From assembly GCF_029873635.1 (NCBI RefSeq), contig NC_080423.1, positions 94,583,191 through 94,647,190 on the forward strand: a stretch of 64,000 nt of DNA, in the 5' to 3' direction. This document shows, piece after piece, positions 38,692-49,815 of the stretch. Both the position numbers and the translations under genes were made by a program. Origin of the DNA: Malania oleifera (taxonomy: Eukaryota; Streptophyta; Magnoliopsida; Santalales; Ximeniaceae). The notes below the pieces were generated by a model. That model saw only the letters and a list, made by a program, of their open reading frames with translations. It was not told where the DNA came from and ran no database searches. Each line of letters starts with the position of its first letter. Within the stretch, counting starts at the first letter, position 1.

Positions 38692-40459
38692 CTATTCCAA
38701 CAGTGGCATCTTTCCTCTCCAGGGCTTGAGAATTTGGAATGAGCATAGCAAACTTGCATCCACACTCATCAGTGCCCCCGCATTGTTGAATTCTCCACAG
38801 TAATTTGGTGCCGAGAATATGGTAACCAGCTGCCTCTCTGCAAAGAACTCATACCCATCTTCTACAACCTGTTAGCATTTCAGTAGAAATAGAAATGGTT
38901 AGTCTAAAGAACCAATCCACAATTTTCTTCTTTTGTTTTAAGCCTAGTAGCAGCATAGTCAGACTTGAGAATAATGGAAAGAGATTTTGGAAGAATTAGC
39001 CAGACCAACCTGGTGAGCCCGGCATATGAGATCAAGATCTTGTTTCTTCAAGAACTCAGCCACCTTGTCCGCTCCAAAGGTGTAAGAAACACCCCTATCA
39101 TTCTCCCCCCACCCTTTTATATCTTTATCAGGATCGGACCAAAGGAGATCACACAGAAGGCCCTGGTCCGGCACATCAATTGGCCTTTCTATAGCTCTTA
39201 TCTGATCTAGGCTCTCCATCTCCGGAGACAACCCACCATGCATACAGAGTATTTTGTCATCAATCACAGCAGCCACTGGCAAACAGTTGAAGCAATCCGT
39301 AAATATTTTCCACAGGCGAACACTGAAACGACGCTTACACTCATCATAAAATCCATAGATTCTGTTGATGGAAGCGCATTCATGGTTCCCTCGGAGGAGG
39401 AAGAAGTTATCTGGAAACTTGATCTTGTAAGCAAGGAGAAGACATATTGTCTCTATACTCTGCTTCCCTCTGTCCACATAGTCACCGAGGAATAGGTAGT
39501 TGGAATCTGGTGGAAAACCACCATATTCAAACAGCCGTAGGAGATCTGAATATTGGCCATGTATGTCACCTGCGTACCCAAATTAACCAACACCCGTAAA
39601 TTCATAAACAAAAAACAAATGATCCCAAAATATGAACATCATCTTATCACCTTAAGACACGACAAGAATAAGGGGACTGATCCTATGAAGAGAATCAACT
39701 AAAATTTTCATGAAAACACAAAAGGCATCAAGTTTTAATAATTTACTGTTCTGCATTGTTTTTGGTTGGAAGGAAAAATGGAGGGATGGAAAAATTTCTG
39801 TAATTCAGCCAGCTGATGGATCAAAAAGCTTCCTATTGTTCCAAAATTTCCATATTTTCTTCCTAATAAACACAGCATCATTTCGGGTTCTATCCCTCTG
39901 TTTTGTCTGCTTAGCCCTTCTAGTTTCTGAGGTTAGTGCTGCAGGACCGTGTGGAGTCTTTTGAGCAACAATGACCGAAATAATTCTCGTAATACAATGA
40001 ATCCAAAACAGAAAGCACCGACAAATTTTCCTGCCATTGCACCACGAAAACATCGTTTTGCTCCCCAAATTTAATAATTTCAAACTTTTTCTTTGGATTT
40101 TGGATCAAACTCTTGAACCCCATAAAAAAGCTGAATTTGAATTAGCAACGCAAAACCTACCCAGATGAACAATTCTGCAAATGACTAAAATTGGCTTGGA
40201 TTATCTATTTCCAGTGCGATTCAACACCACAAAAGTTCAAAACAATGACAATAGTGTTGGGCAAACACAAAAGGAAAAGGAATTAATTACCACAAACGTT
40301 AATGGGGGCTTCTAGTTCCAAAAGATTAGGCTGGCTGAGGAACACATCCTTCGCGGTGATGCAGAGTTGACGGATCTCCGCCTCCATCAGCTGAATTTTC
40401 TTGCCTCTGTTCTTCCTCCCTTCTAGCAACCTCTCTATTAGAGCGTCCAATCCTTCCAT
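38692..40459 (-). CDS. Ser/Thr protein phosphatase PP1 catalytic subunit (TOPP type), three exons
   Basis: Exons on the minus strand are 40459-40291, 39569-39010 and 38868-38692 (906 nt, 301 aa); both introns are GT-AG and in phase. The product is a metal-dependent phosphoprotein phosphatase that removes phosphate from Ser/Thr, normally steered by regulatory subunits. All signature motifs are present: GDIHG (57-61), GDYVDRG (85-91), GNHE (117-120), HGG (167-169), [12 protein letters not shown] (240-251) and SAPNYCG (262-268). The metal ligands D58, H60, D86, N118, H167 and H242 line up with known PP1. The start chosen is the ATG giving [14 protein letters not shown]; the frame is open further upstream but that part is not PP1-like. 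The tail after FQILKP is short and unusual (nine residues). The gene converges with the WD40 gene. Confidence 0.93.
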
Positions 40460-40960
40460 CCCAACCCCACTGCTTCTCAGTTCTCTCTTTCTTCGGATTT
40501 TTTTCAACCTTTTTCTTGATCCCTTTGTTGAATTTTCCCACCAACAATGTCTGCAGCAACCTTTGAATTGATAATAAAGCTTGCCCAGAAACAAAGACCG
40601 GAGAGGGAAAGAGAAAAAGATAAAAGGGAAAGAAAAAGAGAACTCCGAAGTTCCGGTTTGGGAGGGAGAGAGAGAGACAGAGGTAGAGAGCTGCAGAAGA
40701 ATCGCGGGGATTGAGAAGAGATGAATGGCACTCCTCTTTTTTGACTTCGATTAATGGGTGTTTATTTTTTTTTTCAATAAAGAGAAAAAAATTATTGGGG
40801 TTGAGATGAGAAGAAAGATTTGCCAAGAAAATGGGGGGAGGAATGAGTGAGCATCCGAAGAAAATGGGAACTCCAATTCCATCAATGGATAAAACATGCT
40901 CATTATTTCTCATCCTTGAATCCAAAACCTATCCATGAAGGAGTATGTATTTGGGATTCT
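40460..40960 (-). promoter_or_regulatory. 5' UTR and promoter region of the PP1 gene
   Basis: Purine-rich on the plus strand, including a GA tract at about 40660-40685; pyrimidine-rich leaders on the sense strand are common in plant genes. No reliable TATA box or start site could be fixed. Confidence 0.35.
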
Positions 40961-41728
40961 CATGTTTGGTAAGAAATTTTCATTTCAAGGCAATGTGAAA
41001 TTGATGACTTGTTAGATTCCAACCCCAAAATAAACGTGAGAATGCACCCTCATTTTTTTAATTAAAAAAAAAAAACAAATTTCTTCATATTATAAAAGTA
41101 CAACTTAGGTGTAAAGTATTTTTATTTTTGATCTTTTTAAAAATTAATTTTAACATTTTTGGAAAATTTTAAAATGAATTTAGAGTTTTTAGAAATTTTT
41201 TTTATTTATTTTAGTGGGTGAATTATTCTATTCCATTTCAAGCATCCTTTACATCTACTAAAAAGATATTGATTTGATATTAGTTATCTTAAGCCTATCT
41301 TAGCCGCTTGAAGCTTTTATTATTATTATTTTTTTTTTATCAAACACTCAAAATTATTTCTTTTCAGCAACTTCTTTATTACAAAGTGACCGAAAAATCT
41401 ATTTCATTAGTTACAATAGAATAAATTAAGCCTTAATAAAAGAAATAAGCTCCTTTCCAACAACCAATCTTGGATTGCTCTTTTTCATCAAGTAAATGAG
41501 CCAAACAAAATCCTAGACTCCTAGTGGAGCCTAATTACAAGATCTTTATTATTAATGTTTTGTGCCTGTAATTGTTTTTTCTTTGAGCATTGTAGTTCTT
41601 ATATTGTCACCAACTATTTTAGTCTACTCCTTTAGGTAAATTAGACATCTTTTTTATGTAGACCGTCAATTATGCATATTCACATTCGCTCTAATTTACA
41701 TAAAAAGCAAATTGATTTTGATGCATCC

Positions 41729-41781
<53 letters not shown>

Positions 41782-42076
41782 AAAAGGATGCATCTTTTTC
41801 TTGTAGGGAAAAATTTTGAAAGCTAGATTTCACCCTGAATTTGTTTAATTTTAGACCATACCATCCAATCTTCAAATTGATTCAACATGTATGTTAAAAA
41901 AAAAAATATAAAGAGAAATATGATGGAAAAAATAATTATTTTTCGTTCGAAGAGTTCAAGCCTACACAATTAAACAAAAGAAACTTATTATCATATATTG
42001 AGACAATATGCTTATGTGCGACTCTCTTACATAGAAGGCTTCTCTTTTAAAGACACTATTATTTATGAAAATTCAT
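40961..42076. other. AT-rich intergenic sequence with a CT microsatellite
   Basis: No gene seen. A 44-base CT repeat lies at 41737-41780. The rest is AT-rich with A and T runs. Confidence 0.45.
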
Positions 42077-42516
42077 TGTTGTTGTTGATACCCATTTTGT
42101 CCTAGGTTGCTAATTGCCATTCAAAATTGATTTAGGCATAATCTTTTACTCTTTCTATTGCTTTGTGTTAGGGGGTGACATTGTAATGGGGATTTAACTG
42201 GGGAGTGAGATGGCTTTCCATGTATTCTCTAGGGATCTGTGAATGAATATCAAACTACTTGTGTTATGACTTGTTTAACGTTCTCTTATTTGAATAAAAT
42301 AAGTAGTCTCTATTTTATTGCTAAGCAAGAATGTCTCTTGTCTTCCTGATCCATCAATGTCTATATTAATATTTCATGATGGTGAGGGGTTGCTTGCACT
42401 TATGGGGTGCTCACGTTGTAGGGTTGAACGAGTGACTATTGACTGACTCTGTTGAGGAGAGCCTCAATGAGTGTTACACGACCCCTTAGTTGAGTCTAAT
42501 CTGGGGGTTCGTGACA
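42077..42516 (+). mobile_element. Probable 5' LTR of a gypsy-type element
   Basis: The right end TTCGTGACA is followed after two bases by TGGTATCAGAAC (42519-42530), a primer-binding site of the initiator-Met tRNA type, and then by gag-like sequence. The left end is inferred from a TG at 42077-42078, giving about 440 bp. No second copy in the window confirms the left edge. Confidence 0.5.
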
Positions 42517-42792
42517 GTTGGTATCAGAACACGGTGTGCGTGAGCACCATAAACGGAATAATGAAAACTTCAAAGTCCATAAAGATAGAGCACGTTGAGG
42601 CGCTGGAGGAAAGAGTGACAGACCTTGAAACCTTGGAGATAAAGTTCTTCAAACTCCAAGCGTTTGTGACAGAAATGTCAAAAGAGAGAGGTGTGCCAGT
42701 AGAGCTTGAGGCCGCCCGAGAGGACACTAGAGGAACCCTCTATAGTGTATCTGAGCTTGAGATGAGAATTGTGGAACTTGAGAAATTCATTT
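42517..42792 (+). mobile_element. Gypsy-type gag, first part (before nested insertion)
   Basis: Follows the primer-binding site. The translated region (about 42560-42790) is rich in heptad-like Leu/Val/Glu and matches the coiled-coil N-terminus common in plant Ty3/gypsy gag. It is interrupted at 42792 by a family B LTR. It is an old, broken copy. Confidence 0.65.
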
Positions 42793-45700
42793 TGTTGGCT
42801 TTTTGAGTCCGATTTTATTTTGATGCTGACAAAACACATGTATCTTATGTGTGTGCCTAGTGTTTTGAACATGTTTACAATTCAGAATGCACATACAGAA
42901 GAGCAACTGATGTTTTCCATGAAAGAAAAAAGAGTAAAGAAGAAGACATTTGTTTTGTAATTGTTTTGCATTTAATTTTTTATCTTTGGTCTGTAATAAT
43001 GCATGCATTTGCATGATATGTTTGAATGATCCGAACGACCGTAGATAGACCCTAGGGACTAGCACATTTCACCAAAAACCTTTTTTTTAAAAAAGACTAA
43101 AATCATACGAAGATTTTGGAATTGCTTTAGGGTCAAAATCGGGGCCAAAACAAAGCCTTCGACTGACGCCAGATTTTTTGGGAAAAATATTCATTGTTAA
43201 TGCCCTCGGTCGACTGAACCAAACTGGTAATAATTAGCTTGGTTGATCGAACCACTGTTTACCCAGAAGTCAAAGTTTGACTTGCCCGGTCGATCGAACC
43301 GGTAGCAATATAAAAGTCACGATCGACCGAATGGTCAAAAGTCAACATTTGACTTCGCTCAGTCGACCATTCCAGTTTGAACACACCACCCTTAGTCGAC
43401 CGAACCAACACGTGTCTGACACCCGACTACTTGGTCGACCCTTGTAGTTTATTTTTCCCATGGTCAACCGAACCCAGAGGAATGGTCAACCGAACCCAGA
43501 GGAATGGTCAACCGAACCTTGCCTTGGTTGACCGAACCTATGAAGGGTTCAAAATCGCCCTGATATGGTCGACCGAACTTGCAGTTCAAATTATCCACGG
43601 TCGACTGAACTCAATGATATGGTCAACCGAACTTCTCGGGTTAGAAATTTTTTAAGGACTAAAACGTCATTAATTTTTTAATTAATTTTTTTCAAAATAC
43701 CGAGCATGTCCAACGGTCATAATTTTTGAAAAATCTATAAATACCCCCTCCATAACTCAGATTAACAACTTTGATTAACTCCAAATTCTCTCTAAACCCT
43801 TTGTTAATCAAAGTTCCTCAAAACCAATTTTTATTGATAAAATCATTTCTTTGGGGCATATTTTTATCAAATCTCTTCTACTCTCTTTTCATTTATTTAT
43901 TTCAAAATTTATTTTGAAGGAGAGCATATTTATTTTGGGCATTTACATTTACTCTCATTTGTATCTTCATTTATTAAAATTATTTTTGATAGTAGCCTTA
44001 ATATTTCTTCCGGTTATTTTTCTTGATAAACATTTTTGAGAGAAATTATTTATTGCACAAATATTTTTCTTGAACTTAAACTCCAGATTCTCCAAATACT
44101 TTTATTTGCAAAAATATTTGTTGGAAAACATAATAATCATTTTATATCCATATATTTTGTTTGTGCAAATATTATTTGATAAACACCCTTTCTCTATGGA
44201 GCATAACTCATATCGTTAGAGAGTGCATTTTGAGCTTAAACGTGTACATCTTTGCTTGTATTTTTTTGGAAGCATTTCATATGTACGAAAATTTTTTTTA
44301 TTGTACCGATTGGATTCAGCCTGGAATTGAATTGGGGAGTTTCAGTCCCGTAAGTGAAACTGGTTTGACTCAACCTGAAAATTGAACTGGGGAGTCTCAG
44401 CCCCGTAAGTGAGACAAGTTGGGCTCAGTCTTATAATTAAGTTGGGGTTTACCTCACCCCATAAGGAGAGAACGACTTCTACTCCGCATGTTTAAGTGAG
44501 CAGATTTAGAGGAATCCTTGGGGGGTATGCCCAAGGCAGGGACGTAGGTTGGTTTGGCAATCTCGATAACAAATATTGTGTCGTTCTCTCTCTCTCTCTC
44601 ATTTAATTACTGTACTTTAACTTTCGCACGTGTATGCTTGTTTATTCATAGTTCTAATTATTTGTATGTACACATTTATTTAAATGAGATATGCTGCACG
44701 TGTATGTTCACACTTATAGCTTATACATTTTACATACACGACCATAATTAAAATGAGATATTATATGTGGTGAATCGGTGAAACTTTAAATTAGCCAAAA
44801 AGTTTTAAAACCCAATTCACCTCTATAATAACCCGAAAAAAAAAATTTTGTTAAAAAAAAATTAATAAATTAAAATTATTAATAAATTAACTAGTTAAAT
44901 ATTATTAAATTAATGTATTAAATAAACAAGTAGGAAAAAAAAGGACTAATTATTAATTAATTAATTATTATTGAACAAATTAATTAAATAAACAAATAAA
45001 ATAAATAGTGTGGAAAAAAAATACTAAAATAAAGATATGTATATTAAATTATATATGTACATATATATATATATATATAATATTAAAATAATAATAGTGG
45101 ATATGATTGCATTGCAATCTGAATCAGATTTCAAAATTGAAATCTGATCTTTCTGGACTTAATTCTCTCTCAGCCTCTGCGTGCCGCCACCTCGCCTCTC
45201 CGTCTTCTCTCCCTCTCTCCTTATTTCTTGATGAATATTCGCCTGATCGGGAAACGGAAGGTGCTGTTGGGTTATTAGCTCCGCCACCGACATTTCTACT
45301 GGAGCAGATTTTTCATAGGAACGACTTAGGCATTGCTCCTGGGGAAAAGTAATTTTTTCCCAATTTCTTAATTTTTGGTAAAATCTACTGTTGAAGCGAC
45401 GATTAGGTACCACCACCGGGTCCTAATCGTCGTTGTCGTCATTTTGGCATAGGTAATTTTTTAATTAGAGTTTTCTAGGCCTTACTCCAAAGCGAGAGTG
45501 GAATTTAGAAAATTTGGCAATTTGATTAAATTTAAGGATATATTTATTTATTTAGGAATTATGACCCTAAGAAATATTTAAATAATATTTTATTTAGAAA
45601 TAATTTATTGAAGTTAGGAATTTTTGATTCAGGGTCCGGGTGTGCGTCGCAGGTATTTTTCGGAGTCCCTGTTGGCGTAATTCAAGAAACCAGGTAAAGG

Positions 45701-47397
45701 GAAAAATATATATTAAATCAGAATTTTTATGAATTTAATAGAAAAAATAAATTGTGTTATATGTACGTGTATATGTTTTAGTATGGGTAAAATGCCAGCC
45801 ATTTAAATTATATTTCCTTCGAGTTTAAGGCTATTTATTAGATATGTATGTGTGAAAATGAACTGATGAAAGTGGAAAAATATTTTCAAAACATTTATGT
45901 AAGACATGAAAGGTATTTTTAGTATATAAACGTTAAATGTTAGTTGACTTATTTTATAGGCAGTGTATAAATTTTATTACTAAATTGTGTGGCATGAGAA
46001 TCTGTGCAAATATATGTTAAATATATGAGATGCAGACTAAGCAAGTAAAACAATGAGAATAAAATATGATATGGACAATGTTGCTTGTGTATGTTAAGTG
46101 CAACCATGTAAATGTAAGACAGCTGAAAGACAGCCATATTAGCAGATCTAGCACATTTCTGTGTAGACTAACTGATGACAGCTAAAAGGAGCTGTGTTAG
46201 CAGATTTAGTACGTTTCTACGTAGACTAATTGATGATGGCTAAAGACCAGCTGTAGTACGAAGTAATGAAATGAAATGTTATGCAATGAAATGACGATGA
46301 AATGGCAATGAAATGAAATAACAAATGTAAATGATGTAAATGGGAAAGATGGGAAAGAGCCACTTAAAGTGAAACAAAATGCAAAGTTAAGTTATGAACA
46401 TGAATGAATGTGCATGAATGTATAATGACAGAAAAGAATGATGTAGTATGATAATAGAAGTATGTATGTACGTAAAACATGTTATGATTGGGCGAGACGT
46501 ACCTTTCGCCTGAGGGCTTGCTGAGTAAGGCGAGTGCACTAATAGCTTTAGATGTGGCAGTAGCTACATAACGCACTAGGGTAGAGGGAACGTACTTGTA
46601 TGGGCATGTAGAATTCCCAATCCTTAGGGCCTTTGCCGGTAAACTATTGTTGAATGCGTGAGTACGAGATCAATCTAACACTTGAGGGCTTACTGAGTAA
46701 GGTGAGTGTCCTGATATGCTTAAATTGTGACCTTCGGGTTGCTAAATGTATTAGAGCATAAGGGTACTACTTGTATGAGCGAGTAATCACCCCTATCCTC
46801 GAGTAATCTCGTGGGTTAAACATTTGCATGTGTTTGTTTAGGATCAGAAAATGACTTTCAGTATTATGTTAATGATTTGCAAATATTATAAAATGATATG
46901 TATAATCTCATGATGGCCACACGTTGAGTTTAATATATTGTTTCTTCCCTTACTGAGATGTGTCTCACCCGAATATGAATTCAAAATATTTTTAGGATTT
47001 CTCAAGATCGAGCTTTGAGAGCTCGAGATTTTATAACATTTTTTGGAAAATATAAGAAAAAGGGTATATTTTTATGTTAATTCTGATATGTATATTTTAT
47101 GTTTTATATCTTTATGTTTTAACTTAGTTATGAAAGGATAGTTGTAAAGCATATTGATATTAGTGGATAATGTTTTGGAGACATGCATATATTTGATTAC
47201 TGATGGATGATTAATTTATTATGGTTGGTAGTTAGAATTATAAACTCTGGTATTATATTATGTGGAGACTATGGTTATGTATTCCGCTACTATGGATTAT
47301 GGATTATCAGGGATTTTATCAGGTATAACGCGCTGGACCCGGGTTTAAGGGTTCGGGGTGTTACAACCCCCCTTTTGGGATCACACCAATTCCAACA
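42793..47397 (+). mobile_element. Family B solo LTR, split by a nested family A LTR
   Basis: The LTR halves are 42793-44823 and 47366-47397. Ends are TGTTGG and CCAACA, a 6-bp inverted pair. Flanks CATTT (42788-42792) and CATTC (47398-47402) are a 5-bp TSD with one mismatch, and gag sequence resumes directly after it. U3 holds an array of about fourteen GGTCGACCGAAC-type motifs (43145-43640), including three head-to-tail 23-bp units (about 43459-43515), and a TATAAATA box at 43736-43742. A CT tract (44585-44602) corresponds to the GA tract of the 16173 copy. Confidence 0.83.
44824..47365 (+). mobile_element. Family A LTR nested in family B LTR
   Basis: Starts TATAATAACCCG and ends GGGGTGTTACA. 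Flanks ACCTC (44819-44823) and ACCCC (47366-47370) are a TSD with one mismatch. Sense-strand landmarks match the 52439 copy: CGGGAAACGGAAGG, TTGTGTGGCATGAG (45985-45998), GGGCTTGCTGAGTAAGGCGA and CTGAGATGTGTCTCACC (46952-46968). The length is 2542 bp and there is no coding region. It is a solo LTR and the youngest layer of a three-layer nest. Confidence 0.8.
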
Positions 47398-47402
47398 CAT
47401 TC

Positions 47403-48650
47403 CACGTATAAAATTTCTAGAGAAAAAACCAAGAGAGCTTGAGGTCTTCCAGCTGAACATGGAGCAATTGGAAGCCTTTGAGAATAGGCTGAAACAAATT
47501 GAGGGCATAATGCCATTTCTTATCCCAAAAGGGAGGGCTAATAGAGCTTGAGGGCTCCCTATGGGAATTAACTGATGATTTCTACGTGCTTGCAGAGAAT
47601 GTCAAAGAAACTATTAGCACCATGAAAGAGGATTTGAAGGAGGTGGGTAATCTTCGAAACATGACGGATCAATTTCAGAATGACTTACAAGAGGTAAGTT
47701 CTAAGCTAAGTGCAGTGGCTCAGATGTCACGAAGGCCCCTAACCGATACTTGTGGGGGAACCCAAATTAAAGTGCCAGAACCTAAATGTTTTGGAGGTGA
47801 TCAAGATGCAAAAGAGTTAGATAACTTCGTCTTTGATCTAGAACATTACTTTAAGTGCTTAAGAATTGACATAGAGGAGGACCGAGTAAATATTGCAACA
47901 GTATATCTTACTAAGGATGCTAAATTATTGGGGAGAACCAAATGTGAAGACATGCTAAACAACTGGTGTATCATCAATACTTGGGGAGAGTTGAAACTTG
48001 CCTTGAAAACAATTTTACCTAGGGAATACAAAGTATATGGCGCTTTACAAGGTGTTTGAATTACATCAAACAGACTTGATAGGGAAGTATGTATGGGAGT
48101 TTTAGGCCCTAATGCTCGACATCAAGGATTTGGCAGATTCTGACAGAGTCTTCCATTTTCTTCGAGGACTTAAATCATGGCCAAAGAATGAGCTGCGAAG
48201 ACAAGGAATTCGTGACCTTCCCTCAACTCTCGCAGCAACTGAAAGATTGGAGGATTTCTCAAGTCGGACCCTTACAACAAGAGGACGGTTAAATGACTAC
48301 TTAAATGGTTCTCAGAAAAGGAAATACCCAACACCTGACGATCATGAACAAATATCTTCTCGGGTGTATAAATATATAGGTAGGGAGAGCAACAAGGGAT
48401 CTAATAGATTTTTAAGCGATAGGGAACCCTGATTGATGAGAGAGTGGAATGACAAAGATGCAAGGAGTGGGATGCATCGACTGCCACTTGCTTGTTTTCT
48501 ATGCATGGGACCCCATCTTGTAGCAGAATGCCCTGAGCAAAAGGCCTTGAATGCCTTGAAAAAAATCCAAAAGGGAACAGAAATCTTGAACATCGATTTG
48601 GGAGAAAAGAAGAGTATGGTGGGTGCCCTAAGGCTTTTGGGGAGTCCTTA
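47403..48650 (+). mobile_element. Gypsy-type gag, second part, with zinc knuckle
   Basis: Resumes the gag sequence after the nested insertion. Recognisable parts are a Retrotrans_gag-like domain (about 47765-48040: FGGDQDAKELDNFVFDLEHY and VYLTKDAKLL), the LRRQGIRDLPSTLAATERL region (48190-48260) and a C-x2-C-x3-H-x4-C zinc knuckle (CFLCMGPHLVAEC, near 48490-48540). The copy is broken in a few places, and no protease or pol follows. Confidence 0.8.
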
Positions 48651-49815
48651 AAACCCTAATTAGCCTGTGAAATGGGGGAAAAATACATGCAACTTTTTGT
48701 TAACTGATGTTTCCTATCAGATGTATTACTTTTGCAGTAGTTTTTGTGAAATATGTTGCTACTAATCATGTCTTGTTGAGGTGGTGACAAATGAATAGCC
48801 TACATGACCATGACAATTTGAAGCTTTGCTGCATACTGAAATCCTTTGAAAATGATGAATATATGATGAGTGTCTTTAAATGACTATCATCCTTGAACTA
48901 TAATGCAAGTATGTGTACATGCAAATATACAAAGGGGAGGTTAAGCTCCACTTTTAAGAAAAATGAACTTAATGTCTATAATCTCTTGCATGCTAAGTTT
49001 TGTTATGAAGGACGAACATGTTATGGATGTGCTTAAATAAAATTTAACCTTGAACGTAAATACACTTATGTGTGCTTGAGAGTATATTGGGGAGTTTAAG
49101 CCCCATCCTTGAGAAAATGATTAAAAGTCATTGGCCCCATGGACTCGCATTATTATTGTTTCTACTTTTTGAGTCTGAAGTTTCTCTAGGCACCTTGAAC
49201 ATCATATCCTATATTTATTGAATCAATATTTGATATGAATTGTTCTTAGGGCATATGAACACCGTGCATGACTTAATGTTAATTTTTTAAAGCATGTATG
49301 TTCTATAGAAAAGACCCTACTGGTTGGTTAAAATGCTTGATCTATAACCAATAAAATCATTTTAATGATTACTTATACTGCTATTTTGAATTTTTCAAAA
49401 AATTGTATGAGTATAGGTAGCTAATTGCATCTAAGCATTTATTCAAATTGAAAGGGAGAGTATCTAAAAACAAATTCATATCTTGTTACACTCATCAATA
49501 TCTTTGGCTTAGATCCGGTTTATGTTCACAGTGGCATGTGCTTTAAAATATGATAATTTTATTGAAAATCTAAGATTGAGTTATGCTGTTTGCCACTGGT
49601 GTCTTAAGTTTTGCCATATGATCTAGGATTAAATTGTCTAAATCATTTTGAGATCTATATGGTTGGGTTTTCTAGGTATTTATTGAAATGTTATGTGCTT
49701 AAATGCTAAATCAGAAAAACATTGTTTGCATGATCTTCTAATTAAAGTTTCTTTTTCAACAAGCATTAGTATCATCCCTAGCATTTATCGAAAAATTATA
49801 AGGGGATATATATAT
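48651..49815 (+). mobile_element. Copia-type 3' non-coding region, second copy (part 1)
   Basis: Similar, on the opposite strand, to parts of 1761-4076. It contains repeated AGGGGAG- or GGGGAG-type purine tracts (48935, 49089, 49450), as in SIRE-type elements. No protein frame was recognised. It directly abuts the gypsy gag remains. Confidence 0.5.

Noticed and set aside
38433-38729. 98-residue plus-strand frame
   Set aside because: Overlaps the end of the PP1 gene in antisense, has no domain, and sits between convergent genes.
40460-40594. In-frame upstream extension of PP1 from an earlier ATG
   Set aside because: The added residues are not PP1-like, and the chosen ATG gives the normal N-terminus length for the family.
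40326-40925. 199-residue minus-strand frame over the PP1 first exon
   Set aside because: It is in a different frame from the PP1 protein, low in complexity and made of leader sequence.
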